Below, piece by piece: positions 1 to 8,266 of a DNA stretch of 64,000 bases (position 1 is its first letter; the number at the start of each line of letters is the position of its first letter). This DNA comes from Lacisediminihabitans sp040549465. Lineage in GTDB: Bacteria > Actinomycetota > Actinomycetes > Actinomycetales > Microbacteriaceae. The stretch lies in assembly GCF_040549465.1 (NCBI RefSeq), contig NZ_JBEPTL010000005.1, forward strand, positions 1-64,000, written 5' to 3'. The notes beneath the pieces were generated by a model, which worked only from the letters and a program-made list of their open reading frames with translations, was not told the DNA's origin and made no database searches. A program made the position numbers and the translations under genes.

Positions 1-68
1 CGAAGCGAGCAGCCTGGCGTCGGCCGGTCTCCGGGCGGCGGCCCGGCGGCCGGGGCGTGCGCGGCGCG

Positions 69-198
69 CGGGGGGGGGGGGGGGGGGGGGGCGGGCGGCG
101 GGGGGGGGGGGGGGGGCGGCGGGGGGGGGGGGGGGGGGCCCGGGGGGGGGGGGGGGGGGGGCGGGGGCCCCCCCCCCCCCCCCCCCCCCCCCCACCCC
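69..198. repeat. Poly-G followed by poly-C low-complexity tract
   Basis: About 100 nearly pure G residues with a few C interruptions are followed by more than 20 C residues and then normal coding DNA. The G block and C block are complementary, so the stretch can fold back on itself. The ORFs through it encode only Gly/Arg or Pro runs and are not genes. Its position near the window edge suggests an assembly or low-quality-read artefact rather than biology. Confidence 0.75.
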
Positions 199-220
199 CA
201 CGGCTCACGCGCCGCCGCAG

Positions 221-1255
221 TTACTCCGCGAGCAACTCCCGCACCCGCGGGGCGACGACAGTACCGTAGAGCTCGATGCTCGTCATGAGCTTCTCGTGGG
301 AGAGCGTGCCGTTGCTGTACTTGAGGTCGAAGCGATCGAGGCCGAGAGTTTTCGCGGTCGTGGCGATCTTCTGGGCGACGGTCTCCGGCGATCCGACGTA
401 AAGGGAGCCGCTGTCGGCCTCCTGCTCGAAGGATTCGCGGCTCATCGGACCCCAACCGCGCTCCTTGCCGATGCGATTGGTCATCTCTGAGTGGTGTGGC
501 CAGAGCTCTTCGCGGGCCTGATCGTCGGTCTCGGCGATGTGTCCGGGGGAGTGGACGCCGATGGCCGGTGTCGGCTGTTCGAACTGCGCGAGCGCGCGGT
601 GGAACAGGTCGACGTAGGGCGCGAAGCGGGCAGGATCGCCGCCGATGATCGCCAGCATGAGGTTGAAACCGTAGCGGGCGGTGCGCACCACAGACTCCGG
701 GCTGCCGCCCACGCCGATCCAACTCCTCAGCAGGCCGTTCGCCAGCGGAGGGAAGACCCGCTGCTCGGTGAGCGGCGGACGCGTGGCTCCTGACCAGGTA
801 ACCGGATGCTGCTTGCGCACCTCAGCGAAGAGTTCGAGCTTCTCCTCGAACAGCTGCTCATACTGGCCGAGGTCGAATCCGAAGAGGGGGAACGACTCGG
901 TGAAGGAACCGCGGCCGAGGATGACCTCCGCGCGGCCGTTCGAGATGCCGTCGAGCGTCGCGAACCGTTCGAACACCCGGATCGGGTCATCCGAACTGAG
1001 CACTGTCACGGCGGTGCCGACGTGGATGTTCTCGGTCTTCGCGGCGATCGCGGCGAGCACGACCTCGGGAGCGGAGACCGCGAAGTCTTCGCGGTGGTGT
1101 TCACCGACCCCGATGTAGTCGAGACCGACCTGATCGGCGAGCACACCCTGCGCCACCAGGTTGCGCAGCACCTGCGCGTAGGGGAGTTTGCCGCCGTCTG
1201 CGTCGTTGGTGACGTCTCCGAAAGTGTCGAGTCCGAACTCGAGTTGCTGTGCCAT
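221..1255 (-). CDS. LLM-class flavin-dependent oxidoreductase (luciferase-like)
   Basis: This 344-residue protein has the layout of a single-domain bacterial luciferase-like monooxygenase. It starts MAQQLEFGLDTFGD, has GVGEHHREDF near residue 50, which is typical of the family's first beta strands, then GTAVTVLSSDDP and a VILGRGSF segment. A C-terminal GSPETVAQKI motif is the usual flavin/phosphate-side signature. Such enzymes use reduced FMN or F420 to oxidise small organic substrates in the cytoplasm; the substrate cannot be told from sequence. The ATG at 1255 is the only good start. It stands alone, with menC downstream on the same strand after a 56-bp gap. Confidence 0.85.
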   Translation of the reverse strand: MAQQLEFGLDTFGDVTNDADGGKLPYAQVLRNLVAQGVLADQVGLDYIGVGEHHREDFAVSAPEVVLAAIAAKTENIHVGTAVTVLSSDDPIRVFERFATLDGISNGRAEVILGRGSFTESFPLFGFDLGQYEQLFEEKLELFAEVRKQHPVTWSGATRPPLTEQRVFPPLANGLLRSWIGVGGSPESVVRTARYGFNLMLAIIGGDPARFAPYVDLFHRALAQFEQPTPAIGVHSPGHIAETDDQAREELWPHHSEMTNRIGKERGWGPMSRESFEQEADSGSLYVGSPETVAQKIATTAKTLGLDRFDLKYSNGTLSHEKLMTSIELYGTVVAPRVRELLAE

Positions 1256-1311
1256 TACCTGCCTCTGTTTCTATGCGAATGCATGAAACCCTAACCGCCG
1301 GCTCCGGAGCA

Positions 1312-2292
1312 CTATTCCTTCAGCAGCGCGTGGCAGCGCTCGAGGCGCTCGTGCCACCATGCGGTGCGCTCGGCGTCGGCCGCGTAGCGATCGAGCAGCG
1401 CGGCGTCGGGCACGACCCGTCGAACATCGATCGCGCCCTCGACCGGTACCAGCGAATCGGAGGTCACGTCGGCGGCAAGCAGGCTCACCGTGGCGAGTCC
1501 GCAGTCGTACGGCAGCTCGCTCACGGCGGCTGCGAGATACAGCCCCATAGAGATGCCGACCGAGGTCTCCAGGGCGCTGGAGATCACGACGGGGAGCCCG
1601 GCCTCATCGACGATCGACAGGGCGCGGTGGATGCCACCGAGCGGTTGCGCCTTGATCACCAGCAGGTTTGCGGCGCCGGCCCTTGCCACCTCGAGCGGGT
1701 CGCTCGCCTTCCGCACGCTCTCGTCTGCGGCGATGGACAGGCCCATGTATTTGACGCGCTTGCGGATGTCGGCGAGCTCGTCGACGGTCGCGCAGGGCTG
1801 TTCGATGTATTCGAGGTCGTAGGGAGCGAGGGCGTGGATAGCGTGTTCCGCTTCGTCCACGTTCCAGCCGGCATTCGCGTCGAGGCGGATACGCCCCTCT
1901 GCGCCGAGATACTCGCGTGCGGCGGCGACGCGCGCCACGTCATCCGCCAGCGTCTGTCCGGCTTCGGCCACCTTGACCTTGACCGTGCGGCAGCCGGGGA
2001 ACTGGTCGAGTATGACGGCAACCTTGGCCGCGTCGACCGCGGGCAGCGTGGCATTGACCCGGATGCCGCTGCGGAAGATAGGCGGTGCTGCCCTCCACCC
2101 GAAGTCGATGGCGGCGGTCAGCCAGGCCGACGACTCCTCGTCGTCGTACTCGAGGAACGGCGAGAACTCCGTCCAGCCCTCAGGACCCTCGAAGAGCGCG
2201 ACCTCGCGGGTCTCGACGCCACGGAACTTCTGCCGCAGCGGCAGCGAGACGACGCGGGCGGAAGCGAGGATGTCTGACAGCGGCGGCAACAT
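1312..2292 (-). CDS. menC: o-Succinylbenzoate synthase (MenC)
   Basis: MenC is an enolase-superfamily enzyme that dehydrates SHCHC to o-succinylbenzoate in menaquinone synthesis. The family's catalytic features are visible: the KVKVAE lysine motif, the metal ligands in RLDANAGW, EYIEQP and AADESVRK, and the second catalytic lysine in VIKAQPLGG. The ORF can be extended upstream to 2385, but family members begin close to MLPPLSDILASARVV, so I place the start at 2292; an ATG at 2322 is the alternative. It is divergent from a small membrane protein gene and from menB, and belongs to the menaquinone locus that continues to about 11.2 kb. Confidence 0.92.
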   Translation of the reverse strand: MLPPLSDILASARVVSLPLRQKFRGVETREVALFEGPEGWTEFSPFLEYDDEESSAWLTAAIDFGWRAAPPIFRSGIRVNATLPAVDAAKVAVILDQFPGCRTVKVKVAEAGQTLADDVARVAAAREYLGAEGRIRLDANAGWNVDEAEHAIHALAPYDLEYIEQPCATVDELADIRKRVKYMGLSIAADESVRKASDPLEVARAGAANLLVIKAQPLGGIHRALSIVDEAGLPVVISSALETSVGISMGLYLAAAVSELPYDCGLATVSLLAADVTSDSLVPVEGAIDVRRVVPDAALLDRYAADAERTAWWHERLERCHALLKE

Positions 2293-2333
2293 GCCTCCAG
2301 TCTGTACCAGCCGGGCTGCCATATCCTGAACCC

Positions 2334-2666
2334 ATGTCGATCGATGCAATGCCAGCCGAAACATCCTCGGCCGAAACGTGGTCACAACGCCTTCCTCGCT
2401 GGTTCGGCCTGACGACTCTCGTCTTCGCGGTGCTGGTCGTCGTGCTGGAGGGTGTGGCGATCGGCGTCGGCAGCGGTCGGGACTGGACCGCTGCGACCGC
2501 GCTGGCCTGGGTGGTGATCGTGCTGACCATCGTGAGTTTCCTCGCCGGGCTGGCCGCCGTCATCCTGAACGTCGGCCGCTGGTGGGGCGTGGCGGCGATG
2601 GCGCTGAGCGTGGTCGGCAATCCTCTCGTTCTGGTCTGGCTGTTCGCTGCACTCGACGGCTCGTAG
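2334..2666 (+). CDS. Small membrane protein, unknown function
   Basis: This 110-residue protein has a short polar N-terminus (MSIDAMPAETSS) and three hydrophobic segments: LTTLVFAVLVVVLEGVAIGV, ALAWVVIVLTIVSFLAGLAA and a C-terminal stretch around MALSVVGNPLVLVWLF. The ORF extends upstream as far as 2085, but that part overlaps the start of menC and does not look like protein, so the ATG at 2334 is preferred. It ends 9 bp before menB and is probably co-transcribed with it. I do not recognise a family; small membrane proteins of this kind are common next to men genes in this group. Confidence 0.7.
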   Translation: MSIDAMPAETSSAETWSQRLPRWFGLTTLVFAVLVVVLEGVAIGVGSGRDWTAATALAWVVIVLTIVSFLAGLAAVILNVGRWWGVAAMALSVVGNPLVLVWLFAALDGS

Positions 2667-2675
2667 GCTGAGGTC

Positions 2676-3563
2676 ATGCCTCACGTCTCCGACCTCTTCG
2701 ATGCGAGCGCCTGGGCTTCGGTCGACGGCTTCGACGCACTGACCGACGTCACCTACCACCACGACACCGCAGGCCGCGTTGCCCGCGTGGCCTTCAACCG
2801 GCCGGAGGTGCGCAACGCCTTCCGCCCCCAGACGGTGGACGAGCTCTATCGCGTGCTCGACGACGCGCGCCAGAATCCGCGGATCGGCGTCGTGCTGCTC
2901 ACCGGCAACGGGCCGAGCCCCACAGACGGCGGCTGGGCTTTCTGCAGCGGAGGCGACCAGCGCATCCGCGGCCGTGACGGATACCAGTACGCTGACGGTT
3001 CCAGCGGGCCGGGCCGGCTGCACATCCTCGAGGTGCAGCGGCTCATCAGGTTCATGCCCAAGGTCGTCATCGCCGTGATCCCCGGCTGGGCGGCCGGCGG
3101 CGGCCACTCGCTGCACGTTGTCTGCGACCTCTCGATCGCCTCCCTCGAACATGGCAGATTCAAGCAGACGGATGCCGACGTCGGCTCCTTCGACGGCGGT
3201 TACGGCAGCGCCTACTTCGCCCGCCAGGTCGGGCAGAAGTTTGCGCGCGAGGTCTTCTTCCTCGCCCGCGAGTACGACGCCCAGCGTGCCTACGACAGGG
3301 GTGCGATCAACGCCGTCGTGCCGCACGCGGAGCTCGAGACCACGGCGATCGAGTGGGCCAACGAGATCATGGGCAAGTCGCCGACGGCCATCCGCATGCT
3401 CAAGTTCGCCTTCAACGCGGTGGACGACGGTATGGTCGGCCAGCAGGTGTTCGCCGGCGAGGCCACCAGGCTCGCCTACGGCACCGACGAGGCAGTCGAG
3501 GGCCGTGACTCCTTCCTCGAGAAGCGCGAACCCGACTGGTCACCGTACCCCTGGCAGTTCTAG
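2676..3563 (+). CDS. menB: 1,4-Dihydroxy-2-naphthoyl-CoA synthase (MenB)
   Basis: MenB is a crotonase-fold enzyme that cyclises o-succinylbenzoyl-CoA to 1,4-dihydroxy-2-naphthoyl-CoA. The protein is 295 residues, normal for actinobacterial MenB. Diagnostic segments are FNRPEVRNAFRPQTVDELY, FCSGGDQRIRGRDGYQYADG (the MenB-specific substrate loop), GWAAGGGHSLHVVCDLS (oxyanion hole) and DADVGSFDGGYGSAY with the conserved catalytic aspartate and tyrosine. The C-terminal EKREPDWSPYPWQF is a MenB hallmark. The ATG at 2676 follows GAGGTC. It is 2 bp upstream of menE, so the two are coupled. Confidence 0.97.
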   Translation: MPHVSDLFDASAWASVDGFDALTDVTYHHDTAGRVARVAFNRPEVRNAFRPQTVDELYRVLDDARQNPRIGVVLLTGNGPSPTDGGWAFCSGGDQRIRGRDGYQYADGSSGPGRLHILEVQRLIRFMPKVVIAVIPGWAAGGGHSLHVVCDLSIASLEHGRFKQTDADVGSFDGGYGSAYFARQVGQKFAREVFFLAREYDAQRAYDRGAINAVVPHAELETTAIEWANEIMGKSPTAIRMLKFAFNAVDDGMVGQQVFAGEATRLAYGTDEAVEGRDSFLEKREPDWSPYPWQF

Positions 3564-3565
3564 CC

Positions 3566-4708
3566 ATGACCCGGCAGCTTCGGGTCGTTCCCGCCGAAGA
3601 CCCCGATCTGGTGTTCCGCGCGCTGCGGGAGGCGCTCGCTGGCGGCGATTCGATCCTGCCGGGCACCCCGAGCTCTCCGGTCCAACAGGCGGTCGAGCAA
3701 CGGATCGCGCTCGTGGTGGAGACGAGCGGTTCCACCGGCACACCCAAGAGGGTGGCGCTGAGCTCCGACGCGCTGCTGGCGAGCGCAGCGGCATCCGACA
3801 CCGCGCTCGGCGGCCCAGGGCAATGGCTGCTCGCGCTGCCCACCCATTACATCGCCGGGATCAACGTGCTGGTGCGCTCGCTCGCCGCACAGACCGAGCC
3901 CATCGTGCTGCCGCAAGGGCACTTCGATCCGCGCGACTTCGCCGCCGCGAGCACCCTGATGGATGCAGAACTGCGATTCACCTCGCTGGTTCCGGCCCAG
4001 CTGGCGCGCCTCGTTTCTGTAGGGGAGGAAGACCTGAGCGTGCTCGAACAGCTCCGTCGCTTCGACCGTATGCTGATCGGCGGGCAGGCACTTTCGCCGA
4101 ATCTGCTGACCCGCGCCATCGAGCTGGGCCTCAACATCACCCGCACCTACGGCTCGAGCGAGACCTCGGGCGGCTGCGTCTACGACGGCGTGCCCATCGG
4201 GTCCGCCCAGGCGCGCATCGTCGACGGACAGGTCGAACTCGCCGGACCGATGCTGGCCGAGGGCTATCTCGGGGACCCGGAGCGCACGGATTCCAGCTTC
4301 CACCAGGCGGACGGCCATCGCTGGTATCGCACCGGCGACACGGGCGAGGTCGTCGACGGCGTACTCTCGGTGACCGGTCGGCTCGACGGTATCCTCATCT
4401 CCGGCGGGGTGAAGGTGTCGCTCGCGGCGATCGAGAGAGCCGCGCATTCGATTGCGGGACTCGCGGATGCCGTGGCTGTCCGTGCGCCGAGTGCAGAGTG
4501 GGGCGAGGTCGCCGTGCTGTTCTCCACGGGATCGGCGCGACTCGAGGATCTGCGCACCGCCGTCGCGGCCGCTCTCGGTCGGGCCTCGGCGCCGGCCGCG
4601 TTCATCCACCTCGACGAGCTGCCGATGCTGTCAAGCGGCAAGCCGGATCGCGTCACGCTTGGCGAATTGGCAGCTGGCTGGGAAGGCGCGGCGTCAGCCC
4701 CTCAGTAG
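3566..4708 (+). CDS. menE: o-Succinylbenzoate-CoA ligase (MenE)
   Basis: This adenylate-forming enzyme activates o-succinylbenzoate with ATP and CoA before the MenB step. The P-loop-like motif VVETSGSTGTPKRVALS (residues about 49-65), the adenylate-binding TRTYGSSETSGG and the hinge/aspartate motif WYRTGDTGEV are present. The C-terminal lysine lies in LPMLSSGKPDRVTL. At 380 residues it is the short form usual in actinobacteria. It lies directly after menB with a 2-bp gap and before menA with a 9-bp gap, so menB-menE-menA read as one operon. Confidence 0.95.
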   Translation: MTRQLRVVPAEDPDLVFRALREALAGGDSILPGTPSSPVQQAVEQRIALVVETSGSTGTPKRVALSSDALLASAAASDTALGGPGQWLLALPTHYIAGINVLVRSLAAQTEPIVLPQGHFDPRDFAAASTLMDAELRFTSLVPAQLARLVSVGEEDLSVLEQLRRFDRMLIGGQALSPNLLTRAIELGLNITRTYGSSETSGGCVYDGVPIGSAQARIVDGQVELAGPMLAEGYLGDPERTDSSFHQADGHRWYRTGDTGEVVDGVLSVTGRLDGILISGGVKVSLAAIERAAHSIAGLADAVAVRAPSAEWGEVAVLFSTGSARLEDLRTAVAAALGRASAPAAFIHLDELPMLSSGKPDRVTLGELAAGWEGAASAPQ

Positions 4709-4717
4709 GATTTGTGC

Positions 4718-5701
4718 GTGGCTAACGCGAGCAGACCCGTCCAGAAACGCATCGATCCGTCGAAGGTTCCCGCTCGCTCCAAGGGCGGCCGGCCGGGCGG
4801 CCAGCCGCCGCGTAACGCGGTGAAGAAGGCGACCTTCAGCGACTGGGTGGGCGGGGCGCGATTGCGCACGCTGCCGATCGCCATCGCGCCGGTCGCGCTC
4901 GGCACGGCATCCGCGTTCCTGATTTCCAGTCCTGGCTGGCACTGGGTGCGCGCGCTGCTCGCCCTCGCGGTAGCTCTCGGCCTGCAGATCGGCGTGAACT
5001 ACGCCAACGACTACTCCGATGGTGTGCGCGGCACCGACCGCTATCGGGTCGGCCCGTCGCGGCTCACCGGCTCCGGTGCGGCGAAACCCCGCACAGTGCT
5101 GATCGTGGCTCTCGTGTTCTTCGCCCTCGGCGGCATCGCGGGGCTGATCCTGGCGATCCTCACCGGCTATTACTGGCTGATCGCCGTGGGCGTCGTCTGC
5201 ATCGTCGCCGCCTACTTCTACACCGGCGGGAAACGGCCATACGGCTATTTGGGTCTCGGTGAGATCTTCGTCTTCGTGTTCTTCGGCCTCGTCGCGACCG
5301 TGGGAACCACGTTCACTCAGGTGGGCTCGGTCAACATCGAGAGCTGGTTGTCCGCGGTGTCGGTCGGCTTCCTCGCCTGCGCTGTGCTCATGGTGAACAA
5401 CCTGCGCGATATCGAACAGGACAAACTGGCGAAGAAGCGCACCCTCGCGGTTCGAGTCGGCAGTCTGGCCGGCCGCATCCTCTACGCGGTCTTCATGCTC
5501 ATCCCGTTCGCGATCCTGGTGTTCTTCTCGCTCTTCTACGACAAGGCGCCGTTCGTCTACTTCACCCTGCTCGCGGCGCTGCCGGCGATCGTGATTACCC
5601 TGACCGCGAAGACGGCGCCAGAGCTGATCCTCGCGCTGAAGCTCACCACTCTGACCGTGCTCGTCTTCGGGCTAGGGCTTGCGGCCGCCATCGCCTTCTA
5701 G
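4718..5701 (+). CDS. menA: 1,4-Dihydroxy-2-naphthoate polyprenyltransferase (MenA)
   Basis: MenA is an integral membrane UbiA-family prenyltransferase that attaches the polyprenyl chain to dihydroxynaphthoate. The first aspartate-rich Mg-diphosphate motif is seen in NYANDYSDGVRGTD, and the second in NNLRDIEQDKLAKKRTLAVR. Around eight hydrophobic segments follow. A TTG at 4712 and a GTG at 4718 are both possible starts; AGTAGGA at 4704-4710 gives 7-bp spacing to the GTG, which I prefer. The N-terminal 40 residues are basic and probably cytosolic. Its 3' end overlaps the convergent DUF4229 gene by 30 bp. Confidence 0.95.
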   Translation: MANASRPVQKRIDPSKVPARSKGGRPGGQPPRNAVKKATFSDWVGGARLRTLPIAIAPVALGTASAFLISSPGWHWVRALLALAVALGLQIGVNYANDYSDGVRGTDRYRVGPSRLTGSGAAKPRTVLIVALVFFALGGIAGLILAILTGYYWLIAVGVVCIVAAYFYTGGKRPYGYLGLGEIFVFVFFGLVATVGTTFTQVGSVNIESWLSAVSVGFLACAVLMVNNLRDIEQDKLAKKRTLAVRVGSLAGRILYAVFMLIPFAILVFFSLFYDKAPFVYFTLLAALPAIVITLTAKTAPELILALKLTTLTVLVFGLGLAAAIAF

Positions 5702-5968
5702 GTTCTCGTCGATGCGGTCGAGCATCTCGTTCTCGACGTCGTTGTCCGTGTCCGTGTCTTTGCGGGTGCGGATGTTCTGGATGCTCTTTGCCACGGCGTC
5801 GCGCTGGTTGCGCAGGAAGATGTACGAGAAGCAGAAGCCGATCACGGCCGCGGCGATGGTGGCGATGATGAAGTTCAGCCCGACCAGAACGAGTACGACG
5901 AGCGCCACAGCGAAGACGCCCACACGAATGAGGGAGTACAGAAGCCACTGGCGCGAATACACGGCCAC
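5672..5968 (-). CDS. DUF4229-type small membrane protein
   Basis: This product of about 98 residues has two transmembrane helices (WLLYSLIRVGVFAVALVVLV and IIATIAAAVIGFCFSYIFL) followed by a charged tail, RNQRDAVAKSIQNIRTRK and an acidic C-terminus. This is the layout of the actinobacterial DUF4229 family, which often sits beside menA. Function is unknown. The ORF opens at 6040, but the first residues look non-coding and overlap the promoter of the next gene, so I choose an in-frame GTG at 5968. No clear ribosome binding site decides between neighbouring GTGs, so the exact start is uncertain. Confidence 0.75.
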   Translation of the reverse strand: MAVYSRQWLLYSLIRVGVFAVALVVLVLVGLNFIIATIAAAVIGFCFSYIFLRNQRDAVAKSIQNIRTRKDTDTDNDVENEMLDRIDENLEGDGGRKP

Positions 5969-6033
5969 CAGTCTAAGCACCGCTGCCTGAGGGTCCGTCG
6001 GCGGTGCACAGGAATGCAGCTTAGAATCTGCAC

Positions 6034-6387
6034 ATGGCAAGGGTGTATCTCATCGTAGGAATCATCTCCCTCGCGTTCACGATTTTCTCTTTCATCGACT
6101 GCATCAGGACGCGTGACGAAGACGTGCGCGGCCTGCCGAAGATCTTCTGGGCGATCCTGATCGTGCTGCTCTCACCGTTCGGCGGCATCCTCTGGTTCGC
6201 GCTCGGCAAGGAACGCTACTCACGCAGCCACGCGCAGGTGCAGGCGAACAGCGGTCCGGTCGCGCCGGACGACGACCCGGTCTTCCTCCGCCAACTCGGT
6301 GAAGACAAGGCTCGCGACGAGCGCATCCGCGAGCTCGAGGCGCGTCTCGCCGAACTTGACGACGACCAAGACACAACCAAGAACTAG
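6034..6387 (+). CDS. PLDc_N-domain small membrane protein
   Basis: This 117-residue protein has two membrane spans (VYLIVGIISLAFTIFSFIDC and IFWAILIVLLSPFGGILWFA) separated by a short loop, the layout of the phospholipase-D N-terminal (PLDc_N) module seen as a stand-alone protein in actinobacteria. The C-terminal third is charged and likely coiled (RIRELEARLAELDDDQ). The function is unknown, perhaps membrane anchoring or assembly. Its TAG stop shares one base with the GTG start of menD, so the two are translationally coupled. Confidence 0.8.
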   Translation: MARVYLIVGIISLAFTIFSFIDCIRTRDEDVRGLPKIFWAILIVLLSPFGGILWFALGKERYSRSHAQVQANSGPVAPDDDPVFLRQLGEDKARDERIRELEARLAELDDDQDTTKN

Positions 6388-8054
6388 TGCCGGGTTCGAA
6401 CCCGGCGACAGACTTCTCGGTCGCCGTTCTCGGCGAGCTGATCCGTCGTGGCGTGCAGCAAGTCGTGCTCTGCCCCGGTTCGAGATCGCAGGCGCTTTCC
6501 CTGGCCGCCGCCGCCTTCGACGACGCGGGCCTCGTACGACTGCACGTGCGCATCGACGAACGGGTCGCCGGATTCCTCGCGCTCGGGCTCGCCGTCGAGA
6601 CGGGTACCCCGGTCGTCATCATCACCACCTCGGGCACCGCGGTGGCAAACCTGCACCCAGCGGTCCTGGAGGCGCGTCACTCCGGCGTCCCGCTCATCCT
6701 GCTGACCGCGGATCGACCGCCGGAACTACGCGGCATCGGATCCAACCAGACCACTGAGCAACTGGGCATCTACGGATCGGCTGTCGGCTGGCTGCGCGAG
6801 GTCGAGGCACCGAGCGCCACCGGCTTCGACCCCGAGTACCCGGGCGAGCTCGCGCACGAGGCCTACTCGGCAGCGGCCGGGCACTCCTCGAGTCCGGGGC
6901 CTGTCCAGCTCAATATGGGCTTTCGGGAGCCGCTCTCCGGCCCGGTCGGCACGCTCCCGCCGCTCGGTCCGCACGCCTGGCCGGCGGCGCGTGTTACCAG
7001 CCCTGTCGCTGTCGATCACGCGCCCAACACCGTCGTCATCGCCGGCCACGCCGCCGGACCGGATGCCGAAGCCCTCGCCCGGTCCCTCGGGGTCCCACTG
7101 CTCGCCGAGGTGTCGAGCGGCTCGCGGTTCGGTCCGAACCTCGTCGTCGCCTATCGCGAGTTGTTGAATGACGTCGAGTTCGGCGGACGGGTGCGACGCG
7201 CCTTCGTCTTCGGGCATCCCACCCTCAGCCGCGAGGTTCCGGTGCTGCTGCAGCGGGACGGCGTCGAGGTGCACATCGTGCGCGGCTCCGCGGCCGAGGC
7301 GTACAACCCCGGGCACCGTGCTGCCAGCATCGATGAGGCAGTCGCCCACAATGGCGCGCCGGATGACTCCACCGAGGCCCGCGCTTGGCTCGGCAGTTGG
7401 GTGCACGCGAGTCGCGGCATCCTCGATGCCGATGCCGATGCCGCTCCGCTGCTGTCTGGTGATCGTCCTGGCGACTTCGCCCGGGAACAGCTGGCCGCCT
7501 TCCGCGAGCCCGTCACCCGGCGCATGCTCGTCGAAGCGGTCTGGCGCTCCAGCTGGCCGCACGACAGGCTCGTGCTCGGGGCATCCCGACTGATCAGGGT
7601 CGCGGATGCGGTGCTGCCGGGCAAGAAGATCCCGGTTCACGCGAACCGTGGCCTCGCTGGCATCGACGGGACCATCGCGACCGCACTGGGAATCGCCATG
7701 GCGAGCCAGCCCGGAGCCGGTGCCGCGGGGGTCACCCGCGTTCTGCTCGGCGACCTCGCCACGTTGCACGACGCGGGGGCTCTGCTGTTCGGTGTCGGCG
7801 CGGAGAAGCCGCGCATCCAGGTGATCGTGGGCAATGACGGTGGCGGCACCATCTTCGACAGCCTCGAGGTCGCTGCGACCGCCCCCAAGGACGCCTTCGA
7901 CCGCGTGCTTTACACGCCACAGTCCGTCGACTTCGCCGCGCTCGCCGCGGCCTACAGCTGGGAGTACCGCCGTGCGACGAATCGCGGGGAGCTGGACGAA
8001 GCGCTCTCGGCGACCGACGGCGCCACGCTCATCGAAGTGCCGCTGTCGCGCTGA
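6387..8054 (+). CDS. menD: 2-Succinyl-5-enolpyruvyl-6-hydroxy-3-cyclohexene-1-carboxylate synthase (MenD)
   Basis: MenD is a thiamine-diphosphate enzyme that joins 2-oxoglutarate and isochorismate in the first committed menaquinone step. The N-terminal half has VLCPGSRSQALSLAAAAF and the catalytic glutamate in RIDERVAGFLALGLA; the C-terminal half carries the ThDP/Mg motif around VGNDGGGTIFDSLE. The 555-residue length is normal. The GTG start overlaps the preceding stop by one base. The isochorismate it needs is supplied by menF about 1 kb downstream on the opposite strand. Confidence 0.96.
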   Translation: MPGSNPATDFSVAVLGELIRRGVQQVVLCPGSRSQALSLAAAAFDDAGLVRLHVRIDERVAGFLALGLAVETGTPVVIITTSGTAVANLHPAVLEARHSGVPLILLTADRPPELRGIGSNQTTEQLGIYGSAVGWLREVEAPSATGFDPEYPGELAHEAYSAAAGHSSSPGPVQLNMGFREPLSGPVGTLPPLGPHAWPAARVTSPVAVDHAPNTVVIAGHAAGPDAEALARSLGVPLLAEVSSGSRFGPNLVVAYRELLNDVEFGGRVRRAFVFGHPTLSREVPVLLQRDGVEVHIVRGSAAEAYNPGHRAASIDEAVAHNGAPDDSTEARAWLGSWVHASRGILDADADAAPLLSGDRPGDFAREQLAAFREPVTRRMLVEAVWRSSWPHDRLVLGASRLIRVADAVLPGKKIPVHANRGLAGIDGTIATALGIAMASQPGAGAAGVTRVLLGDLATLHDAGALLFGVGAEKPRIQVIVGNDGGGTIFDSLEVAATAPKDAFDRVLYTPQSVDFAALAAAYSWEYRRATNRGELDEALSATDGATLIEVPLSR

Positions 8055-8112
8055 AGCGGACGCTCACGCGCCCGCCCGCCCGTCTGAGCGGTATTGCGCG
8101 CTCAGCGCCGTC

Positions 8113-8166
8113 GAGTCGTCGAAAATGGCTGATTACTGCGCGCTGTGGCGCCATTTCCGACGACTC
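8113..8166. repeat. Long inverted repeat between menD and ppk2
   Basis: GAGTCGTCGAAAATGGC at 8113-8129 is complementary to 8150-8166 at 16 of 17 positions, with a 20-bp loop. The loop and flank also hold two similar short stretches (TGCGCGCT followed by GCGCC). There is no T-run after the stem, so it is not a textbook terminator. It could be a menD 3' end element, a small palindromic repeat or a regulatory stem ahead of ppk2. Confidence 0.6.
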
Positions 8167-8266
8167 ACGAGACGTGGGACGTGAGGGCGACGGCGAGAAA
8201 GGAAGGGCGCAAGAAAGTGTGAGGACTGCGCGCGCGGTAAACGCGGCGCACGGGTAACATCGGCCC

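Noticed and set aside
57..269. ORF of poly-Gly/Arg and poly-Pro
   Set aside because: It is a direct translation of the homopolymer block, not a protein.
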